DNA of 64,000 bases from positions 1 to 64,000 of the forward strand of contig CANNVE010000014.1 in NCBI GenBank assembly GCA_947525975.1. The letters run 5' to 3'. Shown here piece after piece: positions 8,512-15,388 of the stretch (positions are counted from its first letter, which is position 1; every line of letters begins with the position of its first letter). A model generated the notes under the pieces. The model saw only the letters and a program-made list of their open reading frames with translations, ran no database searches and was not told the origin of the DNA. Both the position numbers and the translations under genes were made by a program. Source of the stretch: an uncultured Muribaculaceae bacterium (GTDB lineage Bacteria; Bacteroidota; Bacteroidia; Bacteroidales; Muribaculaceae).

Positions 8512-10857
8512 TCAATTTGCTTTCAATCTGTCCACCGGGTTTGAATTAGCCACTGCGCGCGACTGCGCATAGACTATCGCCACCGTGAATGACATCACCA
8601 ATGCGAATGTCAGGGCGAAGAGCCACCAATAGACCGGTATGCGGTAGCTGAATTGCGAGAGCCAATCGCCAAGCAAGTGGTAGGCCAGGGGCACGGCGAT
8701 GACAAAGGCCACGATTATGTATGCGCCGAAAGTAATTGTCACGCGCCTTATGATGCCGGCTGCCGTTGACCCGAACACCTTGCGCACGGCTATCTCGTTC
8801 TCGCGCTGCTGCACATAATATGTGCTGATGGCCATGAGGCCGAGAAGCGAAATCAGGATGGCAACCGAGGCGAAGATGGCCATGATGATCGACACGTTTC
8901 TTTGATCTTTGTATTGCGACTCTATATAGTCCTCGGCGAAATATTCTCCTTGTTCAAGAGGAATCGGACTGACATCCTCGTAGATCTCGCGCACCTGCTC
9001 AAGCACAGCGACAGGATCGCCCTCAAATTCCAAGAACATTGTCCAGGGGTTGGATATTTCATTAATCTCAAGCGCCTTGCAGGGGTTCTGCTCGGCCAGC
9101 ACCGAACCTACGTGGAAATCTTTGATCACGCCGGCGATCGGCAATCGCCAGGTGCGGAACGGAAAATCCACAGCATCCTCATCAAGCCCAAGCTCCGCGA
9201 GCAGACCCGGAGTCACCCATACACCGCCGTCGACATTGTTGTCGCGAAGCACTTCGATGCTCCAGAAATCCATGAATGTGGAGTCGGCGTTGAATACGTT
9301 GGCGTAGATATTCTTTCCCTCATATTCCCACGAGGTGGTCGACGACCCGGTGAGCGGATTGCCATAGCAATTCACCACCTTTTTTATGGCCGGGAGCTGA
9401 AGGCACTTATCGTGTATGATCTTCATCCTCCACTCGCCTATGCCCGCATTTCTTATCATCATTTTGCCGGAAGGGTCATATCCCAACGGAGCGTTGACCA
9501 GATGGCGCACTTGCAGGAACATGCCCAGGGCACACACTATCATGGCTATCGTGATGGCATTCTGCACCACAATGATCACCTTGCTGAAATACATCTTTGT
9601 GCGGCGACGGAATGTGCCCCTGACCACATCTACAGGCTTGCTCGATGAGATCAGCATAGCCGGGATGATGCCGGCGGAAAGGCTTATTACAGCGTATACG
9701 CCCACGGCCAAGGCAATGGTGGCAGGAGTGACGCACGCATTGATGTCGATGTATATGTCGCACAGCGTGTAAGCGTAAGGCTCGGCCAGATAGGCAAGCA
9801 ATAAGCCTATGGCCAAAGACAAGGCGCACAGCAGCGCGCTCTCGCCTATGAGCCTGCCCACGATGGCGGCGCGCCGGCTGCCAAGCAAGCGGCGAGTGGC
9901 CATCTCCTTGGCGCGCTTGCCGGCAAGGGCCACTGTGAGGTTGACATAATTGAGCATCGCGAAGAGGAGGACGACACCACCTACTGCCGCAAGCACCTCC
10001 ACCATATCCTTGTCGCCGGAGATGTGGTTGCCGGTGCTTGAATAGACACCATCGTAGTAGATAGATTTTAACGGAAATATTTCAAGTTTCCACTCGTTTT
10101 CCGTTCCTATATTTGACAGATTCTTGAAATTATCGCGCATGAACTGCTGGTATTTGTCCACATTCTCCGTCAGATCCACGCCCGGGGCTGCGAGCAGATA
10201 GAGGTCGCAACCGCCCAATTGGGCCATGTCCTTGTCGAATATCCACGATGCTCCGGTGTATTCCTCCATCTCTATGCGGCAGATCATATCGGGCTTCTTC
10301 CTGTCCCAAGTCTGGAAAAGGCTCTGTTCGGGCATCTTCATCACTCCGTTGACAATGAAATAAACCGAATCGGCCTGCCAGCTGAAGCGCTTGCCAATGG
10401 GATCGCCGTCGCCGAAATTGGCCTTCGCGTATTCCTCGCTCACTATCACCGAATGCTTGTCGGCAAGGGCTGTGCGGGGATCGCCCTGCTTGAGCTCGAT
10501 ATCGAATATGTGGAGGAAAGCGGAATCGACAAACAAGGTGTTGGTGACCACATCTCGGTCATCGATGTGGAAACCCGGAGAAGTCATGATCACCGCGGCG
10601 GTGCTCTCGATTTCAGGGAAAGCGTCTCTCAAATGAGGCTGAAGCGCCCAGGGGCCGCTGGTGAATCTATTGCCGCTCTGCGATGTGAATCCCATGGCGT
10701 AAATGCGGTCGGCCTTGTCATGGCAGTGACCTATGTGGGTCTCCTGCCAGGCGTAGGCTCCGATCAATATCACAAACATGAAACTGACCGACATGCCGAA
10801 GACATCTATCACGGCGTAGGCTTTGTTGTTTCGCAGAAAGTTGAAGAATGATTTCAT
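8512..10857 (-). CDS. ABC transporter permease with FtsX/MacB-like domains (first gene of operon)
   Basis: The 781-residue permease has the two-block architecture described for its neighbours: N-terminal membrane segment, MacB_PCD-like domain, FtsX block with AGKRAKEMATRRLLGSRR, second periplasmic domain, and C-terminal FtsX block with QQRENEIAVRKVFGS. The ATG at 10857 (MKSFFNFLRNNKAYA) is preferred because it aligns with the start of its paralogue at 3312; a TTG-type start 3 codons upstream is the alternative. It is the promoter-proximal gene of the exporter operon. A sigma-54-type promoter 39-55 bp upstream points to control by the NtrC-family regulator encoded at 11875-13206. Confidence 0.92.
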   Translation of the reverse strand: MKSFFNFLRNNKAYAVIDVFGMSVSFMFVILIGAYAWQETHIGHCHDKADRIYAMGFTSQSGNRFTSGPWALQPHLRDAFPEIESTAAVIMTSPGFHIDDRDVVTNTLFVDSAFLHIFDIELKQGDPRTALADKHSVIVSEEYAKANFGDGDPIGKRFSWQADSVYFIVNGVMKMPEQSLFQTWDRKKPDMICRIEMEEYTGASWIFDKDMAQLGGCDLYLLAAPGVDLTENVDKYQQFMRDNFKNLSNIGTENEWKLEIFPLKSIYYDGVYSSTGNHISGDKDMVEVLAAVGGVVLLFAMLNYVNLTVALAGKRAKEMATRRLLGSRRAAIVGRLIGESALLCALSLAIGLLLAYLAEPYAYTLCDIYIDINACVTPATIALAVGVYAVISLSAGIIPAMLISSSKPVDVVRGTFRRRTKMYFSKVIIVVQNAITIAMIVCALGMFLQVRHLVNAPLGYDPSGKMMIRNAGIGEWRMKIIHDKCLQLPAIKKVVNCYGNPLTGSSTTSWEYEGKNIYANVFNADSTFMDFWSIEVLRDNNVDGGVWVTPGLLAELGLDEDAVDFPFRTWRLPIAGVIKDFHVGSVLAEQNPCKALEINEISNPWTMFLEFEGDPVAVLEQVREIYEDVSPIPLEQGEYFAEDYIESQYKDQRNVSIIMAIFASVAILISLLGLMAISTYYVQQRENEIAVRKVFGSTAAGIIRRVTITFGAYIIVAFVIAVPLAYHLLGDWLSQFSYRIPVYWWLFALTFALVMSFTVAIVYAQSRAVANSNPVDRLKAN

Positions 10858-10895
10858 CGTTGACAAAAAAAATGTTTATTCTGCCTTACATAACA

Positions 10896-10912
10896 TGCCA
10901 AGACCGTGCCAA
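10896..10912 (-). promoter_or_regulatory. Sigma-54 (-24/-12) promoter of the ABC exporter operon
   Basis: Read on the minus strand the site is TTGGCACGGTCTTGGCA. It matches the sigma-54 consensus YTGGCACGRNNNTTGCW at 16 of 17 positions, with GG and GC separated by exactly 10 bp. The -12 element ends near 10897, so transcription should start near 10885 and give a leader of about 28 nt before the ATG at 10857. No TAnnTTTG box for the housekeeping sigma factor is visible in this gap. An NtrC-type activator is encoded about 1 kb away. The site is seen directly; its activity is inferred. Confidence 0.75.
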
Positions 10913-10927
10913 ACTCATAATATACTG

Positions 10928-10941
10928 ATTGCCACAGCAAT
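10928..10941. promoter_or_regulatory. Small dyad upstream of the sigma-54 promoter
   Basis: ATTGC-CACA-GCAAT is a perfect 5-bp dyad centred about 50 bp upstream of the predicted sigma-54 start. It could be a binding site for a regulator or for a bending protein. It is short enough to occur by chance. Confidence 0.25.
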
Positions 10942-10957
10942 GTCACAATACAACAAA

Positions 10958-10990
10958 ACGGCGAGTGTCAAAAATTTTGACACTCGCCGT
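10958..10990. terminator. Long palindrome: terminator for the lipoprotein gene and/or enhancer site
   Basis: ACGGCGAGTGTCA (10958-10970) pairs perfectly with TGACACTCGCCGT (10978-10990) across an A/T-rich centre. On the minus strand it follows the stop codon at 11010 by 19 bp and is itself followed by TTTTGTTGT, as expected of an intrinsic terminator. Plus-strand sequence after the stem is also T-rich. It is centred about 89 bp upstream of the predicted sigma-54 start of the exporter operon, a usual distance for an enhancer bound by an NtrC-type protein, so a double role is possible. Confidence 0.7.
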
Positions 10991-11009
10991 CAATTATTTT
11001 TACATCAGC

Positions 11010-11414
11010 CTACAATTCCGCCGAAGGCACGGTGATGGCCACGGTGTCGGCTTCGGTGCAGAAAAGCATCTGCAGAGACGCGCCTTTCTCTTTGATAAGG
11101 CTCACGGTGGCGCCGACATCGGTGGTGTCAGGCTGCTCACGCATGAATCGGGCAAAATCATCGCGAAGCAAATCGGAATGCGCGCGTATGGCGCTCAACT
11201 GCACCTCAGATTCCGCCACATTCACGTAGGCGCTGACAGTGGAGTCGGCGTATGCAAGCCTGTCGAGGGTCATGCCGTAGCCCATGTCCTGCGGCAGATG
11301 GCGGTTCGACTCCTCTACCTGACGCTCCAGCGGATCACCGCCGCATGCCGAAATAGCGGCTGACAGAAGCAGGGCTGCCGCCGCCGGCAACCACCTGCCC
11401 TTGAAAAGTCTCAT
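11010..11414 (-). CDS. Small predicted lipoprotein of unknown function
   Basis: The 134-residue product starts with a basic n-region, a hydrophobic stretch (about 8-22) and a lipobox ending in AISAC with the acceptor Cys near residue 24, so a lipid-anchored envelope protein is likely. The rest is hydrophilic with alternating strands and helices and no motif I recognise. It lies 15 bp downstream of the helical-protein gene and probably shares its promoter. Its position between the exporter operon and the NtrC-type regulator suggests an envelope-related role, but that is only context. Confidence 0.8.
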   Translation of the reverse strand: MRLFKGRWLPAAAALLLSAAISACGGDPLERQVEESNRHLPQDMGYGMTLDRLAYADSTVSAYVNVAESEVQLSAIRAHSDLLRDDFARFMREQPDTTDVGATVSLIKEKGASLQMLFCTEADTVAITVPSAEL

Positions 11415-11429
11415 GCGTCCCGGTGCTTT

Positions 11430-11756
11430 TTATTTTGAAGCCTTGTTGATCACTTCAAGCACGGAGTTGATGCCGTCCTTGTATTCAGCCATGGCCTTGT
11501 CATAGGCCTCGCTGAAGTATGCGCTCCTTGCTTTCTTGTAAGCGGCGGGCGACTCGAAGGCCGAAGGCTGCTTGTCAAACGATATGTTGATGCGCTTCAC
11601 CACCTCATTGTGCAGAGTGGCGAGCTTTGTGAGCATCTCGTCGGCTTGGGCTTCGGTTATGATTTCAGCGAGCACGGCCGAGGGGAGCACATATTGCACC
11701 ACGGCGTTGTTGAGCTCGTTGATGTACTTTTTAAGGTCTCTTTTGCTTGTAATCAT
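11430..11756 (-). CDS. Small helical protein of unknown function
   Basis: From the ATG at 11756 the product has 108 residues, is mostly charged and helical, has no signal peptide or membrane segment, and ends in EVINKASK. The open frame continues far upstream, but that part lies antisense to the response-regulator gene and is not credible coding sequence. A TATCTTTG -7 box at 11780-11787 (minus) gives a start site just upstream of this ATG, supporting the short form. It is transcribed divergently from the response regulator. Family and role not recognised. Confidence 0.75.
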   Translation of the reverse strand: MITSKRDLKKYINELNNAVVQYVLPSAVLAEIITEAQADEMLTKLATLHNEVVKRINISFDKQPSAFESPAAYKKARSAYFSEAYDKAMAEYKDGINSVLEVINKASK

Positions 11757-11779
11757 ATTGCGGTGTATTATTAATATGG

Positions 11780-11787
11780 CAAAGATA
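11780..11787 (-). promoter_or_regulatory. Bacteroidetes-type -7 box for the 11756-11010 gene pair
   Basis: TATCTTTG on the minus strand matches TAnnTTTG and would place the transcript start about 18 nt upstream of the ATG at 11756. A good -33 TTTG at the usual distance is not obvious. Confidence 0.5.
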
Positions 11788-11862
11788 AAACAATTAATCC
11801 GATATTCATGCTTTTGCGACAGCATTTTTCCTCTTTTTTTCAATCGTATTCGTATTTTTTCG

Positions 11863-11870
11863 TAATTTTG
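11863..11870 (+). promoter_or_regulatory. -7 box of the response-regulator gene, only 4 nt from the ATG
   Basis: TAATTTTG ends 4 nt before the ATG at 11875. Since the transcript start normally lies about 4-6 nt after this box, the mRNA would begin at or within a base or two of the A of the start codon, that is, be leaderless. A -33 TTTG at the usual spacing is not evident. Confidence 0.55.
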
Positions 11871-11874
11871 CGGC

Positions 11875-13206
11875 ATGAAGATTGAAGGCACACTCTTAGT
11901 GGTAGACGACAACAAAGCCATCCTGCAGGCAGTGGAGACACTGGCCCGGCGCACATTCGCCAAGGTTGTCACTACGCCACGCCCCGACGACATCCCGGCG
12001 CTGCTGCGGGCAGAGCGCCCCGCAGTGCTGCTGCTCGACATGAATTTCCGCGCCGACATCAACAGCGGCAACGAAGGCCTGTATTGGCTCAAGCAGGCCC
12101 AAAAGGCATCGCCCTCGACAGCGGTGGTGCTCTTCACCGCATATGCCGATGTGCAGCTCGCTGTCAAAGGCATGAAGGAAGGAGCGGCTGACTTCGTCAC
12201 CAAGCCGTTTGACAACGACGAACTGATGCAGACCCTGGTGCGCGCCGCCGGCAAAGAGGCCTCGGGAAAGCGCCCCGACAGTGGAACGCCACAGATGATA
12301 TGGGGCACATCGCCCGCGATGACGCGCCTGCAGGAAGTGGTGGAGAAGATAGCCGCCACCGAGGCCAACGTGCTCATCACCGGAGAGAACGGCACAGGAA
12401 AGGAATTGCTCGCAAAGGAGATACACCGCCTTTCGGCCCGATCGCAGGCGCCGATAGTCACAGTAGACATGGGAGCGGTGGTGGAGACGCTTTTCGAGAG
12501 CGAACTTTTCGGCCACGCCAAGGGCGCCTTCACAGATGCCCGCGCCGACCGTCCGGGAAAATTCGAGGCCGCCTCCCACGGCACCCTGTTTCTTGACGAG
12601 ATTGGCAATCTCCCCTACCACCTCCAGGCCAAACTGCTCTCGGCCCTACAGCAGAGACGCATCACACGCGTAGGCTCAAACACGCCAATCCCAATCGACA
12701 TACGCCTTGTGTGCGCCACCAACTGTGACCTGCCGCGCATGGTGGCCTCAGGAGAGTTCAGGCAGGACCTATTCTACCGCATCAACACCATCAAGCTCGA
12801 ACTTCCGGCCTTGCGCGAGCGCAAAGACGACATTCCTGTCTTCGCGCGCCATTTCCTTGAAAAGTACGCCAAGGCATACGGCAAAGAGGCGTTTGAACTG
12901 ATGCCTGACGCCTGCATGGCCCTGATGGAGCAGCCCTGGCCGGGAAACATACGCGAACTTGAGCACGTGGTGGAGAAAGCTGTGATCATGGCCGACAAGA
13001 ACGAGCTCGGGGCCACAGACTTCGATCTCAGCCATGCTCCTCAGGCCGCCATTGCCGGCGCAGACGCGCAGACACTCGAAGACATGGAGCGGGCAATGAT
13101 AGCGCGCGCCATAAGCGGATGCGAGGGGAATATGAGCATGGCCGCAAAGCAATTGGGAATCACCCGGCAGACAATGTACAACAAAATGAAGAAATATGGC
13201 CTCTAA
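11875..13206 (+). CDS. NtrC-family sigma-54-dependent response regulator
   Basis: The 443-residue protein has the full three-domain plan. A receiver domain spans about 5-120 with acidic DD at 11-12, phospho-acceptor D55 in LLLDMNF, and the K of TKPFD. An AAA+ sigma-54 activation domain spans about 140-370 with Walker A GENGTGKE. A Fis-type helix-turn-helix lies at the C-terminus (MAAKQLGITRQTMYNKMKKYGL region). The sigma-54-contacting loop reads GAFTDA rather than the textbook GAFTGA. The receiver begins within a few residues of M1, so the ATG at 11875 is well fixed. It overlaps the histidine kinase gene by 11 bp and should be its partner. The nearby sigma-54 promoter at 10896-10912 is its most obvious target. 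Confidence 0.95.
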   Translation: MKIEGTLLVVDDNKAILQAVETLARRTFAKVVTTPRPDDIPALLRAERPAVLLLDMNFRADINSGNEGLYWLKQAQKASPSTAVVLFTAYADVQLAVKGMKEGAADFVTKPFDNDELMQTLVRAAGKEASGKRPDSGTPQMIWGTSPAMTRLQEVVEKIAATEANVLITGENGTGKELLAKEIHRLSARSQAPIVTVDMGAVVETLFESELFGHAKGAFTDARADRPGKFEAASHGTLFLDEIGNLPYHLQAKLLSALQQRRITRVGSNTPIPIDIRLVCATNCDLPRMVASGEFRQDLFYRINTIKLELPALRERKDDIPVFARHFLEKYAKAYGKEAFELMPDACMALMEQPWPGNIRELEHVVEKAVIMADKNELGATDFDLSHAPQAAIAGADAQTLEDMERAMIARAISGCEGNMSMAAKQLGITRQTMYNKMKKYGL

Positions 13207-14497
13207 AGGCTGGACACTCCGGCGCTCTCCCATAGCAGGGTCGGCATTAGCCGCCGCATCCACAATAGCGGCCACGCTGACCTACGGCCAATGGCTCATT
13301 TTCACGGCCTGCTCGATAACAGCCGTCATGGCCTACGCCTCAATCATCAGGTCATATTTCAAGATCAGGCGCAATGTGGCATTCGTGCTTGACGCGGTGG
13401 AGAACCAAGATTTCGCCTTCAGATACACCACCTCTACCCGAAATGCACCTGACGCTTACGTCAACGCATATCTCAACCGGCTTATCGACATACTCGAGCG
13501 CCTCACCGATGACATACGCGAGAAGGACAGATATTATGAAGTGATCCTCAACAGCGCCGACAATGGCATCATCGTGATCGACGAGGCCGGAAATGCGCTG
13601 CACTGCAACAGGGCTGCCCACAAGATGCTGCATACCGACGTAATATCGAAAGTGAGCCACCTGCAGAGAGTGCATCCTTCGCTGCCATCGCTGCTGACCG
13701 CCGACCCGCCTCCTTCATCGATCAGCCTGCAATTGCCCACAGGAAACATGTCGCTGTCAGTTGCCAGGTCGCGCGTGACGCTCCACGGAAAGCAAGTTGA
13801 CATCATAGCCCTGTCTGACATCAGCCGCAGCCTCGTGACCAAGGAACTCGAATCATGGGAAAGCCTGACGCGTGTGCTCACGCATGAAATCATGAACTCG
13901 CTCACGCCGTTGATCTCTATAAGCGACTCGCTCCTTTCAGACCCCGGCGCAGCATTGCCCGACTACCAACGGGGCCTCGCCACAGTGGCGGCCACAGGAA
14001 AAAGCCTTAAGCGATTTGTGGAAAGTTACCGCACATTCGCCAATATCCCCACGCCCAATCCGTCGCCATTCTACGTAAAGCCATTTCTCGCTATGATGCA
14101 GGAGATATGTTCTCACCAGATGTCAGGATCGGCGGTCAAAGTCGATGTCAAGTGCGCGCCATCAGACCTCATGCTCTATGCCGATGAGCAATTGATAGCG
14201 CTCGTGGTCACCAACATCCTCAAAAACGCAATGCAGGCCGTGGCTGAAATCCCGGCTCCTGAAATCAAGATCGAAGCCAGACTCATGGCCGACGAATCGG
14301 TGAAAATCGAAATATCAAACAACGGCCCTGTCATACCCGCAGAGGCTGCCCGCCAGATTTTCCTGCCATTCTTCACCACAAAGCCCAATGGCAGCGGCAT
14401 CGGCCTAAGCATAGCCAAGCGCATAATGGCCGCAAGCGGAGGATCAATCTCTCTGCGCACCCTCCCCCGCACCACATTCACCCTCACCTTCGCCTGA
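13196..14497 (+). CDS. Sensor histidine kinase, partner of the NtrC-type regulator
   Basis: The 433-residue protein has two adjacent membrane segments near the N-terminus (about 12-52) with almost no loop between them, a linker, a PAS-like region (about 112-215), a HisKA motif LTHEIMNSLTPL with phospho-acceptor H230, and a HATPase domain with N-box NILKNAMQAV and G-box GSGIGLSIAKRIM. With so little extracytoplasmic sequence it probably senses a signal in or near the membrane or through the PAS domain. It starts inside the end of the regulator gene, implying translational coupling. Confidence 0.93.
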   Translation: MASKGWTLRRSPIAGSALAAASTIAATLTYGQWLIFTACSITAVMAYASIIRSYFKIRRNVAFVLDAVENQDFAFRYTTSTRNAPDAYVNAYLNRLIDILERLTDDIREKDRYYEVILNSADNGIIVIDEAGNALHCNRAAHKMLHTDVISKVSHLQRVHPSLPSLLTADPPPSSISLQLPTGNMSLSVARSRVTLHGKQVDIIALSDISRSLVTKELESWESLTRVLTHEIMNSLTPLISISDSLLSDPGAALPDYQRGLATVAATGKSLKRFVESYRTFANIPTPNPSPFYVKPFLAMMQEICSHQMSGSAVKVDVKCAPSDLMLYADEQLIALVVTNILKNAMQAVAEIPAPEIKIEARLMADESVKIEISNNGPVIPAEAARQIFLPFFTTKPNGSGIGLSIAKRIMAASGGSISLRTLPRTTFTLTFA

Positions 14498-14534
14498 CCC
14501 ATACCCGACAAATCATTATTTTTTTTAGCGAATT

Positions 14535-14566
14535 TTTGGAATTGCAATCATTAATTCGTAATTTTG
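14535..14566 (+). promoter_or_regulatory. Bacteroidetes-type promoter of aroE
   Basis: A -33 TTTG (14535-14538) and a -7 TAATTTTG (14559-14566) are separated by 20 bp, a textbook arrangement. The ATG at 14572 follows the -7 box by 5 nt, so the predicted transcript starts at about that ATG. This excludes any start upstream of 14566. Confidence 0.7.
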
Positions 14567-14571
14567 CCTAT

Positions 14572-15369
14572 ATGACGCTTAACGACTCACTATTCACCGA
14601 TATGATGCACGACATTCAAAACATCTATGGTCTGATAGGCTACCCCCTTGGCCATTCTTTTTCACAGAATTTTTTCAACCAGAAGTTTGAATCAGAAGGC
14701 ATTAATGCCAAATATGTGAATTTTGAAATACCATCGATAAGCGACTTCCCCTCCATCATAGCGCGCAATCCTATGCTGCGAGGCCTCAACGTCACGATCC
14801 CTTACAAAGAGAAAGTGATAGAATACCTCGACGAGCTCGACCCGCAGGCCAGAGCCATCGGTGCCGTAAACGTGATTAAACCCATGCGCAACTCCAAAGG
14901 TGAAATCGTGGGGCTAAAGGGATACAACTCTGACTTCATAGGATTTGTCGACTCGATCAAGGCGTTCATAAAGCCCTGCCACACTCATGCGCTGATTCTC
15001 GGCACCGGAGGCGCAGCCAAGGCTGTGGAGCAAGGCTTGCTGTCGCTCGGAATAAAGCCGGTGAAGGTGTCAAGGTCGCCGGGAAAAGGAAAAATCACAT
15101 ATGCCGACCTCACTCCCGAGGTGATGGAGCAAAACAAGATCATCGTCAATACCACGCCTCTGGGCATGTATCCGCACATCGACGAATGCCCCGACATCCC
15201 TTACGGTCTCCTAACCCCCGACCACCTTTGCTACGACCTGCTCTATAACCCTGACACCACGCTTTTCATGAAGAAGAGCGCCGAGCATGGAGCCGTGACC
15301 AAAAACGGCCTTGAGATGCTGCTGATGCAGGCATTCGCCGCATGGAACATCTGGAATTCGGTGGGCTGA
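14572..15369 (+). CDS. aroE: Shikimate dehydrogenase
   Basis: AroE reduces 3-dehydroshikimate to shikimate with NADPH in the chorismate pathway. Diagnostic features are YGLIGYPLGHSFSQNFFN (substrate domain), NVTIPYKEKV with the catalytic Lys, the nucleotide-binding ILGTGGAAKAV, NTTPLGMYP, and KNGLEMLLMQAFAAWNIW at the end. Length is about 255-265 residues, as usual. The start is uncertain: the ATG at 14572 is promoter-compatible only if the mRNA is leaderless, while ATGs at 14602 and 14605 would give a leader of about 30 nt and an N-terminus closer to that of related enzymes. The gene is separate from comEC by only 19 bp and may be co-transcribed with it. Confidence 0.93.
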   Translation: MTLNDSLFTDMMHDIQNIYGLIGYPLGHSFSQNFFNQKFESEGINAKYVNFEIPSISDFPSIIARNPMLRGLNVTIPYKEKVIEYLDELDPQARAIGAVNVIKPMRNSKGEIVGLKGYNSDFIGFVDSIKAFIKPCHTHALILGTGGAAKAVEQGLLSLGIKPVKVSRSPGKGKITYADLTPEVMEQNKIIVNTTPLGMYPHIDECPDIPYGLLTPDHLCYDLLYNPDTTLFMKKSAEHGAVTKNGLEMLLMQAFAAWNIWNSVG

Positions 15370-15388
15370 CCGCCTAAATCCTGCAGCA

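Noticed and set aside
11757-12608. Upstream extension of the small helical-protein frame
   Set aside because: This part is antisense to the receiver and AAA+ domains of the response regulator and precedes the promoter; coding starts at 11756.
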